From CAVUAN01 sp963739435 (GTDB taxonomy: Bacteria > Acidobacteriota > Thermoanaerobaculia > UBA5066 > Gp7-AA6): 64,000 nt of DNA. This document shows, in pieces, positions 8,833 through 17,961 of the stretch (position 1 is the stretch's first letter; each line of letters starts with the position of its first letter). Below the pieces are notes generated by a model. That model was not told where the DNA came from. It ran no database searches and saw only the letters and a list, made by a program, of their open reading frames with translations. The stretch covers positions 147,128 through 211,127 of the forward strand of contig CAVUAN010000009.1 in assembly GCA_963739435.1 (NCBI GenBank), given 5' to 3'. Made by a program: the position numbers and the translations under genes.

Positions 8833-10162
8833 TGGCGTTTCTGCTCTCGCTGGCGGCCGTCAAGGCGGTCCTGTTCCTCGCCATGGTCGCGGGATGGTTC
8901 GGCTGCCGCGCCCTCTTTCCAGCCGGCCGACAATTCCTCGCCGAGCGAATCGGCTGGAGCTTCGCCCTCGGCTGCGCTCTGCTCGCGGCAGTTCCGCTCG
9001 TCGTCTTCCTCCTCGGCGGAAGCCCCGGTTGGATTCCGTTTCTTCTAGGTGGGGCCGTAATCGCCGCCGCGGCTCGCTTCCTCCCTCTCCCCCCGGGAGA
9101 GGGGAGGGGTGAGGGGAAAACCGAAGCCCACCCTCTTCAACGAACGCCGACGTGGGTCCTCTTGTCGCTCCTCGCCCTCCTGCTGCTTGGAATCGTTGTC
9201 TTCAACATCCGCGCCTTAACGGAGCCCATGTGGTCGAACGACTTCCTCGCCATCTGGGGCTTCAAGGGCAAGACCATCTTCCTTTCGCGATCCCTTCCGT
9301 CTCGCCTCTACGACTGGCCTCCGATCCGTTTCTCGCATCCCGAGTACCCTCTCGGCCTGCCGCTGCTCTTTGCCGGGGTGTCCTTCCTGACCGGAAACTG
9401 GGACGACCACGCACTGGCGGTCGTCTTCTCGTTTGTCCAGCTCGCCACGCTGTGCGTGCTGGGAGGCTGGCTCCGCCGCCGGGGCGCTTCGACTGCCCTC
9501 GCGCTCTCTGCGGCCGCTCTCGCGCTCTCTTCGCACCGCTCTACTCGGCGTTCCTGACGGGCCTGGCGGAGATCCCTCTGGCCTTCGGCCTGCTCCTCTT
9601 CGGCACGGCCTTCGCCGACGCTCTCGAGGAGCAGACACGGGCTCCCTCCGGCGCCTCGCGTTCGCGTCGCTCTGGATCGCCTCGGTCAAGAACGAGGGGC
9701 TGTACCTCGCCGCCGTGGCCTTCGCGATCGCGCTGCTTGTCGGGCGGATCCCGCCGGCTCAAGGTCGGGCTGGCGGCCCTCGTGCCCGCGCTCGGCGTCT
9801 ACGGCCTGCACCTGGCGTGGCGCGGCCGCGTCCCCCTCTCGGACTTCGATTTCGCTCTCTTCTCGCCGGCGCGCGTGTCGGAAGCGCTCGCGTCGGCTGT
9901 CCGCGTCCCCGGTCTCACCGGCTGGCTCGGCCTCGCCGCCGTGGCCGTCCTGATCGCCGCCGGAGCCCGGAATCCTGCCGGCGAGAGGTTGCTGCTTCTT
10001 ACCGCGGCCGCCCTGGCCGCCTACGTCCTGCTGCCCGTCTTCGCCGTCCGCGGACCCGCCTGGCTCATCGACACGACCCTGCTCCGCACCGCGTCCGCGC
10101 TGGCCCCTCTCGTGGCTGCCGCAGTGGCTGCGCGTCTCACCCCGGTCTGGCGATCGGCTTGA
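8829..10162 (+). CDS. Polytopic membrane protein, probable GT-C type glycosyltransferase (frame broken)
   Basis: The encoded protein has about ten hydrophobic helices. The pattern WSNDFLAIWGFKGKTIF, with an acidic residue in the first outer loop, and the later HPEYPLGLP recall lipid-sugar-dependent membrane glycosyltransferases (PMT/ArnT-like). Reading is broken at about 9530, 9645 and 9755: plausible membrane helices continue in a different frame each time, up to the TGA at 10160-10162. A copy of a short C/G-rich palindrome (9081-9120) lies inside the coding region and translates as LPPGEGRGEG in a loop. The 3' end overlaps the convergent glycosyltransferase by 26 bases. The donor and acceptor are unknown. 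Confidence 0.6.
9081..9120 (+). repeat. C/G-rich palindromic repeat, copy 1 (inside a coding region)
   Basis: CCCTCTCCCCCCGGGAGAGG forms a perfect inverted repeat and is followed by GGGTGAGGGG. The same arrangement recurs at 28371-28410, inverted at 28450-28486, and at 47841-47880. This copy adds a Pro/Gly/Glu-rich loop to a membrane protein. Confidence 0.85.
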
Positions 10163-10888
10163 CCGCCTCGTGCCGGTGCATCCAGCGGATCCGAAGCACG
10201 TCGAAGAGCGTCTTCGGCGTGTCGCGCCAGACGGAGACTTTGGACTCGGGGGAGTTGAACCAGAGGACGGGGACTTCGGCGATCGGCGAGGCCCTTGCGG
10301 CGGGCGAGGTAGAGGACCTCGACGTCCCAGGCGAAGCGGTCGATGCGCGCTTGCGCGAAGAGCTCGCGCGCGGCGCCGCCGCGGAAGAGCTTGAAGCCGC
10401 ACTGGGTGTCGCTGATGCCGGGCACGGCGAAGAGCTGGATGATCTTGTTGCCGGCCTTGCCGAGCAGCACCCGGTAGAAGGGCTGGCGCTTGCGCACAAG
10501 GTCGGAGTCGATGGCCCGCGAGCCGATCGAGACGGGATGGGTCGGTGAGCTTCTCCGCGAGCTTCGTCCACTCCGCAAGAGGCGTCGAGAGGTCCGCGTC
10601 CGAGACGAGGACCGGGTCGCCCGAGGAGGCGAGCACTCCCTTCCGGATCGCGGCGCCCTTCCCCTGATTTCGGGCGTGGACGAGAAGCGTCAGCGGCATC
10701 CCGGCGGCCTCGGCCGCCCGCCGTGCGGTGTCTCTTGTCCCGTCGGTCGAGCCGTCGTCGACCAGGATGATCTCCCAGTCGAGGCCGCCCGGCCGGCCCG
10801 CGCGCCAGGCCGCGACGTCGCGCACGCACCGTTCGATGCGGTTGACCTCGTTGTAGGCCGGAATGACGAGCGAGGCTGTCAGGCTCAC
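10137..10888 (-). CDS. Family 2 glycosyltransferase, dolichyl/undecaprenyl-phosphate sugar type (frame broken)
   Basis: About 250 residues of a GT-A fold enzyme. The N-terminus has LVIPAYNEVNRIERCV, then ILVDDGSTDGTRD and the metal-binding region VSDADLSTP, followed by GSRAIDSDLV and GISDTQCGFKLF; these match the ALG5/DPM1-like group that loads a sugar on a polyprenyl phosphate. Frame breaks at about 10540 and 10295 each equal one extra base. The GTG start (10886-10888) overlaps the nadE stop. It converges on a membrane GT-C-like gene, and such pairs often work together: one makes the lipid-linked sugar and the other uses it. Confidence 0.75.
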
Positions 10889-12542
10889 ACCCGGAACTTC
10901 TGGGCGATCGGGTACCGCCTGCCCTCGCCGAAGGACCTTGCGGTGATCTTCGGTCCCGGCGCGGCCTGGCGGCGCTTGTACTCGTTGCCGTCGATCCGGC
11001 GCGCGATGTCCCGGGCGAGCAGCCAGGGACGTCTTCGCGCGGCGCGCGGCTCTGGCGGGCGGCAGAGACTGGTCGACGAGGGCCTCGATCAAGGGGTCGA
11101 GCACGGCGTACTCGGGCAGCGAGTCCGTGTCCTTCTGGTTCGGCTTCAGCTCCGCCGACGGCGGCTTCGTGAGCGAGGCCTCCGGGATCACCGCCCGGTC
11201 GCGGTTGATGTCCCTCGCGAGTCTGTAGACGAGCATCTTCGGGATGTCCGAGATGAGGGCGTAACCGCCGGCCATGTCGCCGTAGAGGGTGCAGTACCCG
11301 ACGGCCAGCTCCGACTTGTTGCCGGTCGAGAGCACGAGGTGGCCGAAGGCGTTCGAGAGGGCCATCAGGATGGCGCCGCGGATGCGGGCCTGGATGTTCT
11401 CCTCGGCGGCCTCCCGCCCTTTGCCGAGCTCGCCGCCGAGCGTCTGGCGGTAGGCCTCGAAGATCTGGCCGATCGGGATGACCCGGCACGGGATGCCGAG
11501 ATTCCTGGCGAGCTCCTGGGCGTCCGTGACGCTCCCGGGCGAGGAGTAGGGCCCGGGCATGGCGACGCCCGTGACGCGCCCGGGGCCGAGGGCCTCGACC
11601 GCGAGCGCGGCCGTGACCGCGGAGTCGATCCCGCCCGAGAGGCCGAGCACGGCGCTCGCAAATCCGCACTTGCCGGCGTAGTCCTTGAGAGCCAGGACGA
11701 GCGCGCGGCGCACCTCGGCGACCGGCGGGAGGTCGCGGTGGATCGGGTCCGCGCCCGCCCGGCATCTCGATCGACCACAGGTCTTCCTCGAACGCCGCGC
11801 CGCGGCCGACGAGCCGGCCGCGCTCGTCGAAGGCGGAGGATTGCCCGTCGAAGACGAGGCTGTCGTTGCCGCCGACGAGGTTGCAGTCCAGGAGCGGCAC
11901 GCCCGTGCGCCGGACGACGGCGCTCATCATGCGCTGGCGGAGCTGTGTCTTGCCGAGCGTGTACGGTGAGGCCGAGATGTTGACGTGGAGGTCGAGCTTC
12001 AGCGGCCGGATTTCGGCGACGGGATCGGCCGCGTAGAGCGGGCGCTTCCAGAACGTCTTGTCGTTCCAGATGTCCTCGCAGATCGTGACGCCCACGCGCC
12101 GGCCGGAAACCTTGAGCACGAGGGGGCGCTTGCCCGGCTCGACATATCGCCCCTCGTCGAAGACGTCATACGTCGGAAGCAGGCGCTTGTGGTACACGCC
12201 GGCGATGCGCCCGCCGCGCGCGGCGACGGCGGCGTTGAAGACGCGTCGGCCGCTGCGGCCGGGATTCGGGAGCACCGCGCCGAAGACCCAGGTTGCGGCG
12301 CCGGAGGCCCGCGCGATCCGGCGCGCGGCGCGCTGCGACTCGTCGACGAACGAACGGCGCTCGACCAGGTCGCGGGGCGGGTATCCGCAGGCGGCCAGCT
12401 CGGGAAAGAGCACCAGTCCGGCCCCGGCCGCCTCGGCGCGCCGCCCGAAGTCGAGGATCTTCGCGGCGTTGCCTTCGAAGTCGCCGACCGTCGTGTCGAT
12501 CTGGGCGACGGCGACGGTCAGCGGCTGCTTCGACGGACTCAT
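10885..12542 (-). CDS. nadE: Glutamine-dependent NAD+ synthetase (frame broken)
   Basis: This catalyses the last step of NAD synthesis: amidation of deamido-NAD with ammonia released from glutamine. The N-terminal nitrilase-type glutaminase has its triad at Glu48 (LFPELAACGYPPRDL), Lys119 (VYHKRLLPTYDVFDEGRY) and Cys155 (TICEDIW). The synthetase half carries the ATP loop LGLSGGIDSAVTAALA, then LSTGNKSELAVGYCTLYGD and the C-terminal KRRQAAPGPKITARSFGEG. Frame breaks at about 11750 and 11040 each equal one extra base; with them repaired the gene is complete and ends KFRV. For an essential enzyme this points to sequence errors rather than a pseudogene. Confidence 0.92.
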
Positions 12543-13079
12543 TCGTCTTCCTCGAGCGGCCGGCCCGACAGCCTGTCGGCCGGAGTCGGGGCGCCGGCAT
12601 CGCGCTTCGTCAGCAGCAGCGGGATGCCGAGAGCGGCCGCCGCGAGAACGGTGCCGAGGAAACGGCGCGCCGCCTGGCCGGCGGTCGGACGGTAGCCCGC
12701 TTCGTCGGCGCGGACCGAGAGGCCGGCCAGCGCCATGCCCGGAGTCCGACCGAAGAGGAAGAGCGCCACGACCGTCGCCACGAACGAGAGCGTCACGCCG
12801 AAAGCCGCCGCCCACAGGAGGCCGGCGGGTGTGGGCCAGCGTCCCGCGCAGCACGGCGGCACCGACGATCGGCAGCGAGACGCCGAGCACGACGGCGGCG
12901 AAGATCGGCGGCGGCCGCCATCGCCCGGAGCGAAAGGGCCGCGGCGGGATCGGCCGTCCGCGCGCGGTCGCAGTGCGGCCAGCCGGCTCCGGGGGGTCCG
13001 GCACGGGGCCGGGATCGAAGGAGAACTCGGCGAGGGGCTCCCGGCCTTCCGGCGGGCCGGGCGCGCCCGAGGGTCTCAC
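12539..13079 (-). CDS. RDD family membrane protein (frame broken)
   Basis: About 180 residues. A Pro/Arg-rich N-terminal stretch is followed by a first membrane helix (IFAAVVLGVSLPIVGAAVL), a second helix (LLWAAAFGVTLSFVATVVAL) and the family motif GRTPGMALAGLSV, then a third helix. RDD proteins are small inner-membrane proteins, some linked to ion exchange; the role here is unknown. One frame break lies near 12838. The GTG start overlaps the TPR-protein stop (GTGA) and the stop overlaps nadE (ATGA), so it is in the middle of a coupled reverse operon. Confidence 0.7.
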
Positions 13080-15573
13080 GGCCGGTGAGGAATGTGCCGG
13101 ACGTAGATGCGGCCCATGAGGTCGAGGTCCGCCTTCTGGTACCGCGCCGCGAACTGGCGGTGCCGCTGTGCCTCGGTATCCTTCGGATCGAGCGAAAGCA
13201 CTTCGTCGAACGACTTCAGGGCCTTCGGGAACAGGCCGTTCTGGAGCTGCGAGACGCCCTGGTTGTAGTAGCACCGCAGCAGGTACGAGCGCGCATCCTG
13301 GTTTTCACGGTCCTCCTGCAGGATGCGCCAGAGAACCGGGATGGCCGTCTCGTACTCGCCCTCGTTGAAGAGCCGGACGGCCGGCGAGATCTCCGTGACC
13401 TTCTCGGCGGCCGGTGCCCATGCTCTGCGCAAAGCTGGGATCGCTCTTGTAGGTGGGCAGCGCCAGGTTGAAGTCCTTGAGCGCCTCGATGTAGCGCTTG
13501 TCGGCGAGCGCCTTCTCGCCCGCGGCGCGCAGCTGCGGAGGATCCATGGGCTGAGAGGAGGTTGTCGAGCTCGCGATGACGACGGGGGTGCCGGCCGGCG
13601 CCGGTACCGGGCGCCGAGGTCGGGGCCGCGGCGGCGGCCGCGGGAGTAACGGCGAGCTGCTTGGAGAGCTCGTCCTGCATCTTTTTCGCGCGCGCGTACT
13701 CGGGGTCCGTCGGGCGGGATGCCCTTGAGCATCGCGATGGCTTCCTTCGTCTTGCCTTCGCGGGCGAGCGTCGCCGCGTCGTCGATGCGCGCCTTCGTGG
13801 GCGCCAGCGTGGTGCCCCGCTCTTGAGCCCGGGCTGGCGCGTGGCGTACCAGGCACCGCCCCCCGCGAGCAGGATGAAGACGACGATGAGTACGAGGATC
13901 TTCGGCTGGAAGGGAAGCCGGAGACCCTTCGCCGGCGCCGCGCTTCCCGGCTCGCCGCCACCACCTCGGCCGGCGCGGCCGACCCGCCCTCCTCCGCGCT
14001 CGCCTCGGGCGCGGCTTTCGCCGGCGTCGCCAGCTCCTCCTCGATGCGGTCGAGGTAGAACCTCGCCGTCGGCTCGTTCTCGTCGACGGCCAGGACCTGC
14101 AGGAACATGTCCCGCGCGACGGCGAGATCTCCGGCTTCGAAAGCCTCCCGGCCGCTCTTGAGGCAGTCGGCGATCTTGCGGTTCCCCTCCGCCATGCCCT
14201 GGCGGCAGTTCTCGATCCGGATGACGGCTTCGGAGTTGTTGATGTCGATCAGGAAGATGCGCGACCAGATCTCGATGGCCTGCTGGCGGTCGCCGCGCTT
14301 GGCGGCGTCGTCGCCCTGCTTCAGGAGATTGGCGATCTCCCTTTCCGAGGGGCTCACCTCAGTGTCGGAGATCGGCTTGAGCTCGGAGCCGGCCTCGGCC
14401 TCGGGAGCCGCCGGCGCGTCGAAGGAGCCGAGGTCGAAGGAAGGCTCCGTGATGTGAATGGGTTGCTGCTGCGGCCCGGTGGGCGCCGCGAGGGACTCGA
14501 GCTCCATGGACCCGGCGAGGGAATCGAGTTCCATCGCCGCGGGAGCTCCCCACATGTCCGCTGGCGATCCCTTCGGCGGAGCAGGAGCCGGTTCCAGCTC
14601 GTAGGATGGCTCGGCGCGGCGCTGGCGAAGCCGGCATGTCGAGCGAGAGCGAATCGAGCGACAGGCCGTCGAGGCTGCCCATCGCGGCCGGCGCCGGCGC
14701 CGCGGGCTCCGGCGCGGGCTTGGGCGGGCGCGGGAGCGGCGTCAGGGACGGGGGCGGCGCGACAGGCGGCCGGCCCTTCTGTTTCAGAGGCGAGGTGTCG
14801 GACATCATGTCGGGCGGCGGCTGGACGGGATAGGACGGCGGCAGGTCGTCGAGCCGGATCGCCATGGTTGCCTTGTCGTCGAACGCGATGTGCGGCTCGC
14901 TCTGATCCTCCCCAAAGGCGCTGAAGGAGTCGCCGAGCTGAGGGACCGTGGGTGGCGCCGGTGCCGACGCCGCGGGGGCCGAAGCCCCGAGCTTCGACTC
15001 CAGCAGCCCCACCGACGGATGATCCGGGTCGAGCGCCTTGATCTTTGCGACCTCGCGCCGCGCGTCGTCCAGGCGGTTGCCGCCGAGCGCCGCGATGGCC
15101 TTCAGCTTGGCGGCCTCGACCAGCGGCTGGGCGGCCTTCTTGCGGCGCGCCTTCTCGAGGATCTCGACGGCGTCCTGGTTGCCGGGCAGCACCTGCAGGA
15201 CCTGCTCGGCCGCACCCGCCGCGGCGTCGAAGTCGCGGGCGTTGTAGCTCTCGACGGCGCGCACGAGGAGCCGGTCGGGCTCGGCCGCGACCACGCGCTC
15301 CTGGCGCGTCAGCGTCCCGGCCACCAGGGCCTCCAGCTCGGCGACGTCCACCTCGGCGCTCGGGTTCTTGGCCTTCTCGAGGAGCCTTCGGGCCGGAATG
15401 AACCGGGCATCCATCTTGAGGATGAAGTCGCACCCGATCAGGCAGTCGTCGAGCTTGCCCTCCTTGTAGAGGTTCAGCGTGTGGCGGAAGGTGGAAAGGA
15501 TCTTTTCGCGGACTTCCCGGGGCAGCGATGGGTTGCCCGGATAGACGCCCGGGTTCGTATCGGAGCTGCTCAT
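13076..15573 (-). CDS. Large TPR-type protein with one internal membrane helix (frame broken)
   Basis: A protein of roughly 830 residues. Residues 1-220 are Ala-rich helical repeats resembling TPRs (FRHTLNLYKEGKLDDCLIGC, AVESYNARDFDAAAGAAEQV). A Pro/Ala linker follows, then more repeats (GDRQQAIEIWSRIFLIDINN), one membrane helix (PKILVLIVVFILLAGGGAWY, about 13840-13905) and C-terminal repeats (EGEYETAIPVLWRILQEDRE). This suggests an inner-membrane scaffold with a cytoplasmic N-terminal half and a periplasmic C-terminal half. At least six frame breaks occur, near 14620, 13975, 13815, 13705, 13600 and 13420; most equal one extra base. The ATG is 11 bases after a TATAAT box shared with ftcD. Confidence 0.7.
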
Positions 15574-15584
15574 CGGCTCGCGCG

Positions 15585-15592
15585 ATTATAAA
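15585..15592. promoter_or_regulatory. Bidirectional -10 region between the TPR gene and ftcD
   Basis: ATTATAAA gives TATAAT on the minus strand (15590-15585), 11 bases before the TPR-protein ATG, and TATAAA on the plus strand (15587-15592), 11 bases before the ftcD ATG. Only 30 bases separate the two start codons, so both transcripts would have almost no leader. Confidence 0.6.
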
Positions 15593-15603
15593 CTGACGGC
15601 TGC

Positions 15604-16506
15604 ATGCGTACGATCATCGAATGCATCCCGAACGTTTCCGAGGGGCGCGACAAAGGTGTCGTGGAGGCGCTGGCGGCAGCCGTTCGGGCGGTTTCGGGCG
15701 TGAGCCTGCTCGACGTGTCCTCGGATGCGGCGCACAACCGCAGCGTTTTGACGCTCGTCGGAGACCGCCGCGGCGTCCGAGCGGCCGTCCTGGCCCTGTT
15801 CGACGCGGCCGTCCCGCGGATCGACCTGACGAAGCACAAGGGCGAGCACCCGCGGATGGGCGCGGTGGACGTCGTTCCGTTCGTGCCGATTCGAGGCGCC
15901 TCGGTCGAGGACTGCGTGGCTCTGTCGCGCGAGGTCGGCGAGGACATCGGCCGGCGCGGCATCCCCGTTTATCTCTACGAGGACTCGGCCTCGGCCGAGC
16001 ACCGGCGCAACCTCGCGGACATCCGGAAAGGCGAGTTCGAAGGGTTTGCCGAGAAAGTGCGCGACCCGAAGTGGAAGCCGGACTTCGGCCCGGGAGAGCG
16101 GCACCCGACCGCCGGCGTCGTGGCCGTGGGCGCCCGCGCGCCGCTGATTGCCTACAACATCAACCTCGCGACGAAGGACGTGGCCGTCGCCGAGCGCATC
16201 GCGAAAGCGATCCGCCACATCGGCGGCGGGTTCCGCTACGTGAAGGCCATGGGCGTCGCGCTCGAGGACCGCGGCCAGGTCCAGGTCTCGATCAACATGA
16301 CGAACTTCAAGAAGACGCCGCTCCACCGCGTCTTCGAATGCGTCAAGTCCGAGGCCGAGCGCTACGGCGTCGCGATCGTCGGCTCCGAGATCGTCGGCCT
16401 GACACCGGCCGAAGCCCTCTTCATGGCCGCCGAGCACTACCTGCGCATCGAGAACTTCACGAGCGCCCAGGTCCTCGAGATGCGCTTGCTGGAAGACGAC
16501 GAATAG
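15604..16506 (+). CDS. ftcD: Glutamate formimidoyltransferase
   Basis: This moves the formimino group from formiminoglutamate, a histidine breakdown product, to tetrahydrofolate. The 300-residue protein corresponds to the transferase domain alone, without the cyclodeaminase domain seen in the animal enzyme. It starts IIECIPNVSEGRDK, a strong family signature, and contains HKGEHPRMGAVDVVPFVP and NINLATKDVAVAERIAKAIR. The start is supported by its perfect family N-terminus and the -10 box just upstream. No other histidine-degradation gene is in the window. Confidence 0.93.
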   Translation: MRTIIECIPNVSEGRDKGVVEALAAAVRAVSGVSLLDVSSDAAHNRSVLTLVGDRRGVRAAVLALFDAAVPRIDLTKHKGEHPRMGAVDVVPFVPIRGASVEDCVALSREVGEDIGRRGIPVYLYEDSASAEHRRNLADIRKGEFEGFAEKVRDPKWKPDFGPGERHPTAGVVAVGARAPLIAYNINLATKDVAVAERIAKAIRHIGGGFRYVKAMGVALEDRGQVQVSINMTNFKKTPLHRVFECVKSEAERYGVAIVGSEIVGLTPAEALFMAAEHYLRIENFTSAQVLEMRLLEDDE

Positions 16507-16518
16507 AGCCGACGGCAC

Positions 16519-16597
16519 TGTCATCCCGAGCGAAGTCGAGGGATCTACTCTGGTTCCCCTCGAGTACATCCTCGTCGCTGCGCTCATCGGGATGACA
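16519..16597. repeat. Long imperfect palindrome between convergent genes
   Basis: The 11-base arm TGTCATCCCGA (16519-16529) is repeated in inverted form at 16587-16597, and the inner sequences also pair with small gaps (GAGGGATCTACTC against GAGTACATCCTC), leaving a short central loop. It fills the 101 bases between the stops of ftcD and the response regulator, so it could fold into a hairpin in either transcript and end transcription from both sides. Confidence 0.8.
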
Positions 16598-16607
16598 GCA
16601 GGGTTGG

Positions 16608-17961
16608 CTATTCCCGCTCCACCTCGATCCCGTACGCTCTTCAGTTTCCGGTAGAGGTTGGATCGCTCCAGCCCCAGCATCTCGGCGGCGCGGGTGACGT
16701 TGCCGCGGTGGCGCTTGCAGGGCGGCGAGGATGTAGCGGCGCTCGAAATCGTCGCGAGCGTCCTTCAAGGGCGCGTCGGGGGGCAGCGCGCCGGCTTCGG
16801 CGGCCGCGAAGGGGAGGTCGGAGGCTTCGATGGCGTCGCCCTGGCCGAAGATCATCAGGCGCTCCATCAGATTCTTGAGCTCCCGCACGTTGCCCGGCCA
16901 GCGGTGGGCCTGGAGGGCGCGCACGGCCCCGGGTGACAGGCGCCGGGGGCGCCGGCCGAAGCGGGTCGAAGCGAGCTCGAGGAAGTGGCGGGCCAGCTCC
17001 GGGATGTCCTCCGAGCGCTCGCGCAGCGGCGGCACGTGGAGCGGAACGACGGCGAGGCGGAAGTACAGGTCCTCGCGGAACGCCCCTCGGGCGATCTCGG
17101 CCTGGCAGGTCCTTGTTGGTCGCAGAAAGGACCCGGGCGTCCGACGCGATCGCCTTCGTGCTGCCGACGCGCGTGAAGCGGCCCTCCTGGAGGGCGCGCA
17201 GCACCTTGGACTGCGTGCGGGCGGACATGTCGCCGACCTCGTCCAGGAACAGCGTCGCGCCGTCGGCTTCTTCGAACTTGCCGCGCCTGTCCTCCGAGGC
17301 TCCCGTGAAGGAGCCCTTGATGTGGCCGAACAGCTCCGACTCGATGAGCTCTTCCGGGATCGCGGCGCAGTTGACCTCGACCAGGGGCGCGTCGGCCCGT
17401 TCCGAGAGGCGGTGCAGGGCCCGCGCCACGAGCTCCTTGCCGGTGCCGTTTTCGCCCGTGATGAGCACGCGCGCGTCCGTCGGGGCCACGCGCGTCGATC
17501 TCCGAGCGGAGTCGCGTCATGGCGGCCGAGCCGCCGAGGAGGATCGCCTCCGAGTCCGTCCGGCCCTTCATGGCGGCGATCTCGGCCAGGAGATCTCGCC
17601 GTTCGATCGCCTTCTGAGCGGTCAGCAGCACCCGCTCGAGGGCAAGCGGCTTCTCCAGGAAGTCGTAGGCTCCCAGACGCACGGCCTTGACCGCGGTCTC
17701 GACGTTGGCGTGGCCCGAGATCATGACGACCGGAACGTCGCGGACGCGGCCCTCGGCCGCCTCGAGGAGCGAGAGCCCGTCGCGGTCCTTGAGCCACACG
17801 TCGAGGAGGATGAGGTCCCAGCGCTCGTCGAGGAACCGGCGGAGCCCCTCTTCGCCGGACGCGGACGTGGTGACGGCGTAGCCCTCATCCGTCAGGATCT
17901 CCGACAACGTCTCGCGGATCGCCTTCTCGTCGTCGATGACGAGGATGCGTCGTTTCTTCAT
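16608..17961 (-). CDS. NtrC/NtrX-type sigma-54-dependent response regulator (frame broken)
   Basis: The N-terminal receiver has the acidic pair Asp10-Asp11 and phospho-acceptor Asp54 (LILLDVWLKDRDG). The AAA+ domain has Walker A GENGTGKE, the sigma-54 contact loop GSFTGA, Walker B LFLDEV and the RWPGNVRELKN segment. The C-terminus is a Fis-type helix-turn-helix (NVTRAAEMLGLERSNLYRKL). Four frame breaks (about 17490, 17110, 16725 and 16645) each equal one extra base; repaired, the protein ends YGIEVERE at the TAG at 16608-16610, as is usual for NtrX. It is coupled by an ATGA overlap to the sensor kinase gene upstream. Confidence 0.88.
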
